A stretch of 64,000 bases of DNA from Promineifilum sp019695075 (GTDB lineage: Bacteria > Chloroflexota > Anaerolineae > Promineifilales > Promineifilaceae), in assembly GCA_026129185.1 (NCBI GenBank), contig JAHCIO010000018.1:19216-83215 (forward strand), read 5' to 3'. Under the pieces are notes generated by a model. It ran no database searches and was not told the origin of the DNA. It saw only the letters and a program-made list of their open reading frames with translations. Made by a program: the position numbers and the translations under genes. Positions 1 through 7,792 of this stretch are shown piece after piece (position 1 is the first letter of the stretch; every line of letters starts with the position of its first letter).

Positions 1-1472
1 ACGCGGTTAACGCTGTAGGTGCCGGTGGCGCGGTCAGCCTGAATGGCGCGATTGGGCAGCAGCAGCACGCCGGTCAGCTGCTCGGCCAGTAGTCGGGCGT
101 CGGCGGTCATGCCCACGCGCAGGGGCAGCTCGCTCTCGCCCACGTCCAGATAGACGTGATAGGTGACAAGCTCACTGTTGCCGCTGGCCTCCGGGGCAAT
201 GGCGGCCACCGTGGCCGGGATCGTCGCGTCGCTCCAGGTGGCCGGGGTCAATTCGGCCGTCTGGCCCACCTGTACCTGGGCGATATCGACCTCATCGACC
301 TCCAACACCAGTTGCAGGCTGCTCAGGTCGGCCATCTCCACCAGCACGCCGCTGGCCGTCTCGCCGGCGCGGGCGTTGACGACGGTGACGACGCCATCGA
401 AGGGCGCGGTCAGCGTGGCTTCGGCCAGTTGCCGCTCGGCCCGCGCCAGGCTGATGCGCGCCGACTCGACGGCCACTTCGGCGGCCACGCGCTGGGCGTC
501 GCTGGGGCCGCTTTGCAGCTGCTCCAGTTGCCGTTGCGCCTGGGCCAGCGAGGCGCTGGCCGCAGCCACTTCGGCCGCGGTCGGACCTTCGCGCAGGGCG
601 TCGAGTTGCGCCTGGGCCGTGTCGCGCTGGGCGGCGGACGCGGCGACGGCCGCCCGGGCGGCGCTGACGCTGCCGGGGTTGCCGTTCACGAGGTCGTCAT
701 ACGCCTTCTGGGCCGCGGCCAGATCGGCGTTGGCCTGTTGGGCGGCGACGCGGGCGCTGAATTCCATCTCGGCCAGGTCTTCGGCCGACAGGAAGGCGTT
801 CGGCTCGGTCACCAGGATGGTGCTGTGCCGCTCGGCGGCTGAGGTGGCGGCGCGTTGGGCGCTCTCCAGCCGCAGTTGGGCCGCGCGCAACGCCTCATCG
901 CTGGCGCCGGATTGGGCGGTGTCGAGCCGGGCCGCAGCAGCGCCCAGATCGGCCTGGGCGGCGCGCAGATTGGCCTCGGCCGCGGCCAGTTCCGTGTCGC
1001 TGGGGCCGTCGAGCAGGTCATCGAGCGACGCCTGAGCGCTGGTCACGGCGGCCTCGGCCGCGGCCAGGTCGGCCGCCGTCGGCGGGGCCACCAGGTCTTC
1101 CAGATCGGCCTCGCGCGAGACCAGCGCCTGTTGCGCGTCGGCCACGTTGCGCTCCAACTCCGTCGTGTCCAGTCGCAGCAGCGGCTCGCCGGCGCGCGCC
1201 TCGTCGCCCACGGCCACCAGCACTTCGTCGATTGTGCCGCTGGTCATCAGGGCCAGGGCCGCGCTCCGGCGGGCGGATAGCTCGCCGGAGGCCGTGGCCT
1301 CGCTCGACAGGTCGCCGACGACCACCTCGACCCGTTCAACGTCGGTTGTCGTTGTGCCGGCCCCGTTCCGCGCCAACAGCAGCGGCCCGGCCGCCAGCAA
1401 CGCCAGCGCCACAACAAGCACGGCCGCGCCGGCGATGATCCATTTCTTATATCGTTGCCATGTTGTCTTCAT
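1..1472 (-). CDS. HlyD/RND-type efflux adaptor protein, 3' end outside window
   Basis: Periplasmic/extracytoplasmic adaptor of a tripartite or ABC (MacA-like) exporter. Translation from ATG at 1472 gives an N-terminal membrane anchor (residues about 10-32), a biotinyl-lipoyl half (LMTSGTIDEVLVAVGDEA), a very long Ala/Gln/Leu-rich coiled-coil hairpin (about residues 100-340), the second lipoyl half (ATLTAPFDGVVTVVNARAG) and the start of the beta-barrel/membrane-proximal domain ending RATGTYSVNR at the window edge. At least 490 residues; the C-terminus is missing. It starts 17 bp after the stop of the neighbouring adaptor, with GGGGAG as ribosome site, so the two are one operon. Same architecture as the neighbour, therefore a tandem duplicate. 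The exporter ATPase/permease should lie beyond base 1. Confidence 0.85.
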   Translation of the reverse strand, partial: MKTTWQRYKKWIIAGAAVLVVALALLAAGPLLLARNGAGTTTTDVERVEVVVGDLSSEATASGELSARRSAALALMTSGTIDEVLVAVGDEARAGEPLLRLDTTELERNVADAQQALVSREADLEDLVAPPTAADLAAAEAAVTSAQASLDDLLDGPSDTELAAAEANLRAAQADLGAAAARLDTAQSGASDEALRAAQLRLESAQRAATSAAERHSTILVTEPNAFLSAEDLAEMEFSARVAAQQANADLAAAQKAYDDLVNGNPGSVSAARAAVAASAAQRDTAQAQLDALREGPTAAEVAAASASLAQAQRQLEQLQSGPSDAQRVAAEVAVESARISLARAERQLAEATLTAPFDGVVTVVNARAGETASGVLVEMADLSSLQLVLEVDEVDIAQVQVGQTAELTPATWSDATIPATVAAIAPEASGNSELVTYHVYLDVGESELPLRVGMTADARLLAEQLTGVLLLPNRAIQADRATGTYSVNR

Positions 1473-1489
1473 GACGTTGTCGCTCCCCG

Positions 1490-3076
1490 CTAGTTGCCGA
1501 ACTGGCCGCCGCCCAATGCCGGCGTGCCGTCAAGGGCCGAGTTGATTGCGCCGCCGATGATAAGCACATCGCCGGCCGCCAGCCCGTCGCGAACCTCGGT
1601 GTACTGGTTGTCGCGCAGGCCGATGACGATCTCTACTGTTTCCGCGCCCGTCGCCGTCTGGCGCTGCACGCTGTAGGTTCCGGTGGTGCGATCGACGCTG
1701 ATGGCCTCGTTGGGCACAAGCAGCACGTCGCGCCTCTCGGCCGTCACCAGCGTGGCGTTGGCGGTCATGCCCGCCAGCAGCGGCAGGCCGCTGTCGTCCA
1801 GGCGCAGGCGCACGTCGTAGGTCACCAGGCCGGTGCTGGACGTGGCCGCCGCCGGCGCGATGGAGGCCACCTCGGCATCGATCACCGCGTCGGGAAAGCT
1901 CTCCAGCGTCACCGTTGCCGGCTGACCGACGGCCATGTTGCCCACATCTACTTCATCGACCTGCAAGACCACTTGCAGGCTGCCCAGATCGACCAGGCCA
2001 ACGACCGGCCCGGCGGCGATCTCGCCCGGCTGGACGTGGACGGCGGTGACGGCGGCGTCAAATGGGGCGGTGATGGTCGCGTTGGCCAGGGCGTCCTCGG
2101 CGTCGGCCAGCGCCAGGCGGGCTTGCTCGACCGCGGCCTCGGCCGAGGCGCGCTGGGCGGCCGTGGGGCCGGCCTGGAGTTGAGCCAGCGCGGCCTGGGC
2201 GTCGGCTAATTGCGACTCGGCCGTGGCCTGCTGGGCGGCGCTGGGGCCGGCCGTCTGCTGCTCAAAGTCGGCGCGCGCGCCTTGCAGCCGGGCGGAAGCA
2301 GCGCCCAGATTGCTGGCCGCGGCGGCCGTGTCGGGGCCGGCGCGCAGGTCATCGAGTTGCGCCTGGGCCTGGGCCACCGCTTCCTGGGCGGCCCGCAGCG
2401 CCTCGTCGGTGGCCTGATTGGTATTGTCGCTATTGGCGTCTTCGGCGCTACGCAGTTGCAGTTGGGCCGCGGCCAGTTGCGCCTCGGCCGCGCTCAGGTC
2501 GGCGGCGCTGACGCTATCCTGGGCGTTGGTCAGGTCGGCCTGGGCCGAGGCATAGGCGGCCTCGGCGCTGCGCAGGCTCGACTCCAGCGCGGCCCGCTCA
2601 GCAGCCGTTGGCCCGGCCAGCAGGGCGTCGAGTTGCGCCTGGGCGCTGGCCACGGCGGCCTCGGCGGCAGCCATCTCGGCCGGCGCCGGGTCGCTCAGCA
2701 GGTCGGCCAGTTGCGCCTCGGCCTGCCGCAGATTGGCCTGGGCCGAGCGGACAGATAGTTCCAGGTCGGCCGTGTCCAGAACGACAAGCGGCTCACCGGC
2801 GGTCACCTGTTGCCCGGCGCGGACGAGCACGGCCGTCACGCGGCCGGTGGTGGGGCTGTCCAGGGTGGCCTCGCGGCTGGCGCGCAGCACGCCGCTGGCC
2901 GTGGCGTTGGCCGCCAGGTCGCCGACGATGACCTCGACGGTTTCGCCGGCCTGTGCGGCCGCGTCCGGCGAAGCGCCACAGGCGGCCAGCAGGCCCGCCA
3001 GCACAGCCACCAGCACGGCCGGCCACAGCCGGCCCGCAACGGCGCGTCGCGGACGATGATTCAGCTTTATTCTCAT
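1490..3076 (-). CDS. HlyD/RND-type efflux adaptor lipoprotein
   Basis: 528-residue adaptor subunit. Start chosen at ATG 3076, preceded by AGGTGA; a longer frame upstream lacks a site. Signal peptide ends in a lipobox LLAAC with Cys33, so it is a lipoprotein facing outward. Order: lipoyl half (SPTTGRVTAVLVRAG, about 70-85), an unusually long Ala/Gln-rich helical hairpin of several heptad blocks (about 100-335), second lipoyl half (TITAPFDAAVTAVHVQPG), beta-barrel domain and a membrane-proximal domain (TGTYSVQR). Ends GGGQFGN. Role inferred: linking an inner-membrane pump to export of an unknown compound. Paired with a second adaptor 17 bp downstream; no pump subunit is adjacent on this side. 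Confidence 0.88.
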   Translation of the reverse strand: MRIKLNHRPRRAVAGRLWPAVLVAVLAGLLAACGASPDAAAQAGETVEVIVGDLAANATASGVLRASREATLDSPTTGRVTAVLVRAGQQVTAGEPLVVLDTADLELSVRSAQANLRQAEAQLADLLSDPAPAEMAAAEAAVASAQAQLDALLAGPTAAERAALESSLRSAEAAYASAQADLTNAQDSVSAADLSAAEAQLAAAQLQLRSAEDANSDNTNQATDEALRAAQEAVAQAQAQLDDLRAGPDTAAAASNLGAASARLQGARADFEQQTAGPSAAQQATAESQLADAQAALAQLQAGPTAAQRASAEAAVEQARLALADAEDALANATITAPFDAAVTAVHVQPGEIAAGPVVGLVDLGSLQVVLQVDEVDVGNMAVGQPATVTLESFPDAVIDAEVASIAPAAATSSTGLVTYDVRLRLDDSGLPLLAGMTANATLVTAERRDVLLVPNEAISVDRTTGTYSVQRQTATGAETVEIVIGLRDNQYTEVRDGLAAGDVLIIGGAINSALDGTPALGGGQFGN

Positions 3077-3180
3077 AGCGTTCACCTGTCTCTTTGTGTG
3101 TGGTGATGTCCATGAGATTCTACGCCGCAAGTTTGCAGAAGTTGTGCAGGAGTTCAGCAGTAGTCAGAGGGTCGCCGCCC

Positions 3181-3235
3181 GTAGCACAGCCTGTTAGGCT
3201 GTCTTCGCCGGTCACAGCCTGACAGGCTGTGCTAC
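3181..3235. repeat. Dispersed palindrome between divergent genes
   Basis: Two 22-bp arms (3181-3202 and 3214-3235) are inverted copies with one mismatch around an 11-bp loop. Each arm contains its own palindrome, ACAGCCTGTTAGGCTGT and ACAGCCTGACAGGCTGT, so the element can be read as two tandem palindromes. It lies between the adaptor operon and the alkyltransferase-like gene, right against the -10 box of the latter. Confidence 0.8.
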
Positions 3236-3237
3236 GG

Positions 3238-3243
3238 TATACT
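3238..3243 (+). promoter_or_regulatory. -10 box of a probable leaderless transcript
   Basis: TATACT followed by 6 nt and then the ATG at 3250. Transcription would begin at or next to the start codon; no Shine-Dalgarno sequence is present. Confidence 0.6.
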
Positions 3244-3249
3244 GTCGCC

Positions 3250-3633
3250 ATGTCCACCCCCATCTTCTTTGACCAGGTCTACGAAGTCATCCGCCGCGTC
3301 CCCCGCGGGCGCGTGACGACCTATGGCCGCGTGGCGGCGATGCTCGGCCGGCCCAACGCCGCCCGCGCCGTGGGCTACGCCCTGCGGGCCGCCGGCCAAC
3401 GGCGGCGCGGCGACACGCGCACGGCCGACCTGCCCTGGTATCGGGTCATCAACAGCGCCGGCCGCATCAGTCTGCCCAACATGCGCGGCGGGGCCGACCG
3501 GCAGGCCGAGCTGCTGCGCGCCGAGGGCGTCGTCGTCAGCGACGACCTGCTCATCGACCTGAGCGTCTATCTTTGGGAGGGGCTGCACCCCATTGAGATC
3601 GACGACATCCTCTCCGGCCGCGGCGAACCGTAG
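3250..3633 (+). CDS. Alkyltransferase-like (ATL) DNA-binding protein
   Basis: 127 residues, the size of ATL proteins, matching the C-terminal DNA-binding domain of O6-methylguanine-DNA methyltransferase. The helix-turn-helix (RGRVTTYGRVAAMLG, 19-33) and the arginine finger (R39 in AARAVGYALR) are present. The active-site PCHRV motif is replaced by P62-W63-Y64-R65-V66, so the methyl-accepting cysteine is a tryptophan. ATL proteins of this type bind O6-alkylguanine, flip the base and hand the lesion to nucleotide excision repair instead of reversing it. Start at 3250 rather than an upstream in-frame ATG because of the -10 box 6 nt before it. The stop codon lies at the first base of a dispersed repeat. 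Confidence 0.88.
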   Translation: MSTPIFFDQVYEVIRRVPRGRVTTYGRVAAMLGRPNAARAVGYALRAAGQRRRGDTRTADLPWYRVINSAGRISLPNMRGGADRQAELLRAEGVVVSDDLLIDLSVYLWEGLHPIEIDDILSGRGEP

Positions 3634-3697
3634 TGGGGCAGTGGGGCAGTGGTCAGTGGTCTGTCGTCCGCGGTCGGCGGTCGGCGGTCGGCCCCGT
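3634..3697. repeat. Dispersed repeat family A (CAGTGG / CGTCCGCGGTCGG)
   Basis: Low-complexity block of CAGTGG units followed by GTCCGCGGTCGGCGGTC units. The same block occurs at 4700, 17031, 39329, 43556, 44465, 45905 and 52122, in either orientation. Here it begins at the ATL stop codon TAG, which replaces CAG of the unit. Confidence 0.8.
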
Positions 3698-3726
3698 CTC
3701 CCCATGCGCACACCGCCAAGCCGCGC

Positions 3727-3732
3727 TACAAT
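3727..3732 (+). promoter_or_regulatory. -10 box of a probable leaderless transcript
   Basis: TACAAT with a 7-nt gap to GTG at 3740. It decides the glycosyltransferase start, since the family's first strand KLIIQIPCYNE follows immediately. Confidence 0.5.
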
Positions 3733-3739
3733 CCCCGGC

Positions 3740-4702
3740 GTGGTGAAGCTCATCATCCAGATTCCCTGCTACAATGAGGCCGAGACGCTGCCGCTGGCGC
3801 TGGCCGGGCTGCCGCGGGCCATCCCCGGCATCGACTGCATCGAGACGCTGATCATCGACGACGGCAGCAGCGACAACACCGCCGCCGTCGCCGCGGCCCA
3901 CGGCGTCAGCCCCAGTCACATCATCCGCCACCCGCAGAACCTGGGGCTGGCGCGCGCCTTCCAGAGCGGCCTCGACGCCTGCCTGCGGCTGGGGGCGGAT
4001 GTCATCGTCCACACCGACGCCGACAACCAGTACCCCGGCCACTACATCCCCGACCTGGTCGCACCCGTACTGGCCGGGCAGGCCGACATGGTCATCGGCG
4101 ACCGGCAAGTGGCCACCATCGACCACTTCTCGCCGCTCAAGAAGCGCATGCTGGCTCTGGGCAGCTGGATGGTGCGCAACGTCAGCGGCACGGCTGTGCC
4201 CGACGCCGTCAGCGGCTTCCGCGCCTACTCGCGCGAGGCGGCGTTGCGCTTCACCATTCTGACGCGCTACAGCTACACGCTAGAGACGGTCATCCAGGCC
4301 GGCAAGCTGGGCCTGGGCGTGGTCAGCATCCCCATCACCACCAACCCGCCGACGCGGCCGTCGCGCCTGCAACGCAGCATGTGGCACTTCATCAAGGCCC
4401 AGGCGGGCACGATCCTGCGCCTCTATGCTTTCTACGAGCCGCTGCGGACGTTCAGCTACATCGCCGCGCCCTTTCTACTGGTCGGGGCGGCGCTGTGGGC
4501 GCGTTTCTTCGTGAACTACTTGCAGGGTGAAAGCGGCGTCGGCCGCTTCATCCAGTCGCTGACGCTGGGCACGGGGCTGCTCATGGTCGGCGCGCTCATC
4601 GTCCTCTTCGGCGTCCAGGCCGACATCAGCGGCAAGCACCGCCTGCTAACGCAGGAGGTGCTGTATCGGCTGAAGAAGATGGAGTTGGAGGACGACCGCT
4701 GA
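3740..4702 (+). CDS. Family 2 glycosyltransferase (polyprenyl-phosphate sugar synthase-like)
   Basis: About 320 residues. GT-A fold transferase moving a sugar from a nucleotide donor, probably to a polyprenyl phosphate or lipid at the membrane. The N-terminus VVKLIIQIPCYNEAETL is the family's first strand; then IDDGSSDNT (nucleotide binding), HTDADNQYP (metal-binding DxD-type motif) and acceptor-side RMLALGSWM. Two C-terminal membrane segments (about 232-252 and 272-295) resemble dolichol-phosphate mannosyltransferase-like proteins. Start GTG 3740 (or 3743) is chosen from the -10 box; an ATG at 3704 is possible but precedes the box. The last residues Asp-Asp-Arg and the stop TGA are encoded by repeat family A. 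Confidence 0.85.
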   Translation: MVKLIIQIPCYNEAETLPLALAGLPRAIPGIDCIETLIIDDGSSDNTAAVAAAHGVSPSHIIRHPQNLGLARAFQSGLDACLRLGADVIVHTDADNQYPGHYIPDLVAPVLAGQADMVIGDRQVATIDHFSPLKKRMLALGSWMVRNVSGTAVPDAVSGFRAYSREAALRFTILTRYSYTLETVIQAGKLGLGVVSIPITTNPPTRPSRLQRSMWHFIKAQAGTILRLYAFYEPLRTFSYIAAPFLLVGAALWARFFVNYLQGESGVGRFIQSLTLGTGLLMVGALIVLFGVQADISGKHRLLTQEVLYRLKKMELEDDR

Positions 4703-4828
4703 CGGACGACCGCTGACCGCCGACCGCCGACCGCGGACGACAGACCACAGACCATTGATCATTGACCTACTGGACACTGACCTACTGGACACTGACCTAC
4801 TGATTACTGACCTACTGCCCACTGCCCC
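4700..4828. repeat. Dispersed repeat family A, long copy
   Basis: Begins with the TGA stop of the glycosyltransferase (TGACGGACGACCGC), continues as GACCGCCGACC units, then three near-copies of CTACTGGACACTGAC and ends with ACTGCCC units just before the next gene's ribosome site. An open frame through it (from 4755) is only repeat translation. Confidence 0.8.
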
Positions 4829-4838
4829 AGAGGAACCC

Positions 4839-5240
4839 ATGCGCAACGTCATCGCCCTCTTGCTCTTCATCGCTGCCCTGTTCAACCTGACCATCTTCCT
4901 GCCGGGGGAAGAGGCCTGGCCGCTGCAACCTTTCGCCGTCCACGCCACGTCGTGGGCCGGCTTTGGGCTGGCCGACACGCCGGGGGGCACGCTGGCGCGC
5001 GCACTGGCCGTCGCCGCCGCGCTGCTGCTGCTGGCCGCGGCGCTGAGCCTGGTCGCCGTCCTCGTCCCGGAGCGGCTCTTCCGGCCGCTGGCCTTCCTGG
5101 GGGCGCTGGGCACGCTGACCCTCTTCGTGCTCTTTCTCAACCCGAACTCACTCCTACCCATTGTGCTGAGTCTGATCATCCTCTATGCCATCCTGAGCCG
5201 CACCTGGACGATCCGCAGCCTCAGCGAGGACGACCACTAA
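4839..5240 (+). CDS. Small integral membrane protein, unknown function
   Basis: 133 residues with about four hydrophobic segments (3-22, 52-75, 83-100, 105-122) and a charged tail SLSEDDH. Start at ATG 4839 with AGAGGAA upstream; the longer frame starting at 4755 would translate a tandem repeat. No family recognised. Its stop TAA shares one base with the ATG of the following lipoprotein, so the two are translationally coupled and probably work together, possibly with the upstream glycosyltransferase. Confidence 0.75.
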   Translation: MRNVIALLLFIAALFNLTIFLPGEEAWPLQPFAVHATSWAGFGLADTPGGTLARALAVAAALLLLAAALSLVAVLVPERLFRPLAFLGALGTLTLFVLFLNPNSLLPIVLSLIILYAILSRTWTIRSLSEDDH

Positions 5241-5824
5241 TGCGCGCACAACAGACCACGAACGGCGCGGCGCGCGCCGGCCTCATCTGCTTGATTCTGC
5301 TGGCGGGCCTGCTGACGGCGGGCTGCGCGGGCGGAGGGACGAACACGGGCATGATCACAGTCACACTCGACAAACCCGCGGAGGACACGGCCACCGTCAG
5401 TGTCGAAGACGGCCGCGCCGTCATCGACGTCACCAGCCCGTCGGGCATCGGTGGGCTGACGGCCGTGCTGGGCGGAGGCGATTGGCCGGACGAGGTTGTC
5501 GTCCGGCTACGGCTGCGCGGGCTGGAACGGCTGGAGTTCGGCTACAGCAATTTCCTGCTGTCCACCGGCGTCAGCAGCACCGGCGACCCCAACCCGCCGC
5601 TGATATTGACCGTGGTGGACGAAGAGGGCAAGGCGGAGAGCGCCTCGCCCTCGTCCAACGTCTACTATCCCACCATTCGCTTCATCGACGACGGCGGCCA
5701 GGCGCTGGCGACGCCCACTTTCCCCTTGCCGGAGGGCGCGATCATCGAGGTCGTCATGCCGCCGCACTTCCACGAGCAGGAGCAGAACTCATTCTGGATG
5801 CAGTGGATCGACTTTTATCGCTGA
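5240..5824 (+). CDS. Putative lipoprotein, unknown function
   Basis: 194 residues. Signal peptide with lipobox LLTAGC (Cys29). The mature part is beta-rich (MITVTLDKPAEDTATVSVEDG, then a GGLTAVLGGG stretch and alternating hydrophobic strands) and contains no motif I recognise. Starts on the last base of the preceding stop codon. Likely anchored on the outer face of the membrane next to the preceding membrane protein. Confidence 0.75.
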   Translation: MRAQQTTNGAARAGLICLILLAGLLTAGCAGGGTNTGMITVTLDKPAEDTATVSVEDGRAVIDVTSPSGIGGLTAVLGGGDWPDEVVVRLRLRGLERLEFGYSNFLLSTGVSSTGDPNPPLILTVVDEEGKAESASPSSNVYYPTIRFIDDGGQALATPTFPLPEGAIIEVVMPPHFHEQEQNSFWMQWIDFYR

Positions 5825-5882
5825 GCGCGGGGCCGCGTGTCGGGGACGTGACACGGCCACGGCCATCATGGAGGCGATGCCG

Positions 5883-6185
5883 ATGTACTTATTGATGATG
5901 GTTCTGGACGATACGAGCCGTCTGACGAAGACGTTAGAGGCGTGGCAGCGCGCCGGGATGCATGGAGCGACGGCCCTGGAAAGCACCGGCCTGCAACGGC
6001 TGATGGACGGCCGGGTGGGCGAAGCGGGCAGCACCGGTCACAAGACGATCTTTGCCGTCGTCAACGATCTGGAGATGGCCGAGTTGGCCATGCGCCACAC
6101 GGAGGGTGTCATCGGCGACCTGAACGCGCCCAACACGGGCATCGCCTTTCTCGTGCCCGTGTTGGCCGCGTGGGGGTTGCCCTGA
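5883..6185 (+). CDS. PII-like ferredoxin-fold protein
   Basis: About 100 residues; MYLLMMVLDDTSRLTKTLEAW, a central loop (GLQRLMDGRVGEAGSTGHKT), then FAVVNDLEMAELAM and a C-terminal strand fit the beta-alpha-beta layout of PII/CutA-like small regulators; the family call is inference. Start at ATG 5883 because GGAGG lies 8 nt upstream; ATGs at 5868 and 5877 are worse placed. Its stop directly abuts the stop of the convergent secreted-protein gene (0 bp between them). Confidence 0.6.
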   Translation: MYLLMMVLDDTSRLTKTLEAWQRAGMHGATALESTGLQRLMDGRVGEAGSTGHKTIFAVVNDLEMAELAMRHTEGVIGDLNAPNTGIAFLVPVLAAWGLP

Positions 6186-6989
6186 CTAGCGCCCCTGCCA
6201 CCAGTCATTGCGCGAGCGCGGGTCCATGAAGCTGCCTGTGTCGCGCACGGCTACCTGCACTTCTGTGCCCGCGGCCACGCCGAACGCCTGATGGCCGCGC
6301 AGGGCGGGCAGGCTGCCGCGCCCGGCGGCGTGGTCCTGGCGATAGAGGGCGATCAGGTCGGGGTCAACGCAGACGCCGTCGATGTGGATGACGTAGCCGA
6401 AGAACTCGTCCTCGCGGCCGACGTGGAGCGTCAGGTCTGTCGGCCCGGCGTAGAGCACCAGATACTCGTAGTCGCCGCCGATGTCGTAGCCGGAGTCGGG
6501 CGTGTAGATTGTCTCGCCGCGCGACACGCCCATGCCCAGCACCGTCGCCTCCCAGCGTGAGCTGTAGTCGCTCAGACAGTTGCGGTTCTCATCCCAGCGG
6601 TAGCGCTGGTAGGTGTTGGTGAGGGTGGGCGTGCGCCAGTCGCCGAACATGCCGGGGAGTTGCGGCGCGCGCGGGTCGTGGACGGGGCCAAGCTCGACCA
6701 GGCGCAGGGGCGCGTCGACCTCGGCATAGCCGCAGACGCTCAGGTTCACGTTGGGGTGGGTCTCCGGGTTGACGGTCAGCGGGTCGCCGCTGATGCTGAG
6801 CGAGTCGAAGCTGCCGGGCACGTTGCAGTCCAGCGGCGGCGGGATGGGCTTGCCGGCGGCCACGGGCATGAAGGCGCGGTGGTTGCGGTTCGCGTCGTCA
6901 TCGGCCGCGGCGACGCCGGCGATAAGCGCCAGGGCCAGCAGCGCCGCCAGCGCGGCGGCACGATGAAAGGCATCTCGATGGGTGGACAT
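6186..6989 (-). CDS. Secreted protein, unknown function
   Basis: 267 residues from ATG 6989, with GGAGGTAAA before it. A Sec signal peptide (hydrophobic 11-27, cleavage near AAA-DD) is followed by a mature region rich in Asp, Tyr and Trp with four Cys (DCNVPG, SVCGYAEV, NRNCLSDY, DGVCVDP) that could form two disulfides. No catalytic motif recognised. Divergent from the HD-hydrolase gene; the shared 170-bp region carries a double palindrome. Confidence 0.7.
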   Translation of the reverse strand: MSTHRDAFHRAAALAALLALALIAGVAAADDDANRNHRAFMPVAAGKPIPPPLDCNVPGSFDSLSISGDPLTVNPETHPNVNLSVCGYAEVDAPLRLVELGPVHDPRAPQLPGMFGDWRTPTLTNTYQRYRWDENRNCLSDYSSRWEATVLGMGVSRGETIYTPDSGYDIGGDYEYLVLYAGPTDLTLHVGREDEFFGYVIHIDGVCVDPDLIALYRQDHAAGRGSLPALRGHQAFGVAAGTEVQVAVRDTGSFMDPRSRNDWWQGR

Positions 6990-7048
6990 GAGGGATTTAC
7001 CTCCGTGGGCAGGCGGTGCGTCGCACTTTCTTGGACGCCTGCGTAAGA

Positions 7049-7081
7049 AAGTGCCAGGCACTTCGGAAAGTGCCAGGCACT
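7049..7081. repeat. Double palindrome with CGGA linker
   Basis: Palindrome AAGTGCCAGGCACTT (7049-7063), linker CGGA (7064-7067), then AAGTGCCAGGCACT (7068-7081). It lies in the divergent region upstream of the HD-domain gene. Same design as the elements at 22867, 31206, 32125 and 40931, but with a different palindrome. Confidence 0.85.
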
Positions 7082-7108
7082 GGGGCGGCTTGATCGGATG
7101 GGTCTGAC

Positions 7109-7136
7109 TTGAGCCAACAACGCGCCGGAGTATAAT
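7109..7136 (+). promoter_or_regulatory. Sigma-70-type promoter of the HD-trpD operon
   Basis: TTGAGC (7109-7114), 16-nt spacer, TATAAT (7131-7136). The transcript should carry a leader of about 20 nt that includes the GAGGTGA site before ATG 7163. Confidence 0.7.
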
Positions 7137-7162
7137 CCATCGACCCGCGAGGTGAAACGACT

Positions 7163-7792
7163 ATGAAGCAGATGCTCATTGACGACGAACGGCTGGCACG
7201 GCAGATCGATTTCCTGGTCGAGATCGACCGGCTGAAGCACGTCTTGCGGCGGGCCTACCTGCCGGGCACAGACCGCAACGAGAACACGGCCGAGCATAGC
7301 TGGCACCTGGCCGTGGCCGTCCTGGTGCTGGCCGAATACGCCGCCGAGCCGGTCGATCTGGCCCGCGTCGTGTGCATGGCCCTCATCCACGACATCGTCG
7401 AGATCGACGCCGGCGACACCTTCTTCTTCGACGCCGTCGGCGCGCTGGACAAGGCCGAGCGCGAGCAACGCGCCGCCGAACGCCTCTTTGGCCTGCTGCC
7501 GCCCGACCAGGCGGACGGCTTCCGCGCCGCCTGGGATGAGTTCGAGGCGCGCCAGTCGCCCGAAGCCCGGTTCGCCTCGGCTCTGGATCGCTTCATGCCC
7601 CTGATCCACAACTATCTGACCGAAGGCCGCGCCTGGCGACAGCACGGCGTGCGCCCGGAGCAGGTGCTGGCCATGACGACGCGCATCGACCCCGGCGCGC
7701 CGGCCATCGCCGCCGCGGCCCGCGCCCTGGTGGCCCAGGCGCAGGCTGCCGGCTACTTCGACGCGGTGGGAGAGACGGCCCATGCCTCTTAA
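7163..7792 (+). CDS. HD-domain phosphohydrolase (YfbR/HD_3 type)
   Basis: 209 residues. Metal-dependent phosphohydrolase with the HD ligand set: H45 in ENTAEHSWH, H76-D77 in ALIHDIVEID, and a later Asp in ALDRFMPLIHN. It resembles YfbR-type deoxyribonucleotide 5'-nucleotidases and other HD_3 proteins; the substrate cannot be read from sequence. GAGGTGA lies 7 nt before the ATG. The 3' end overlaps trpD by 11 bp, so it is co-translated with tryptophan biosynthesis. Confidence 0.82.
   Translation: MKQMLIDDERLARQIDFLVEIDRLKHVLRRAYLPGTDRNENTAEHSWHLAVAVLVLAEYAAEPVDLARVVCMALIHDIVEIDAGDTFFFDAVGALDKAEREQRAAERLFGLLPPDQADGFRAAWDEFEARQSPEARFASALDRFMPLIHNYLTEGRAWRQHGVRPEQVLAMTTRIDPGAPAIAAAARALVAQAQAAGYFDAVGETAHAS

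Noticed and set aside
4755..4838. Upstream extension of the small membrane protein (MIIDLLDTDLLDTD...)
   Set aside because: It is the translation of a 15-bp tandem repeat; a proper ribosome site and hydrophobic N-terminus mark ATG 4839.
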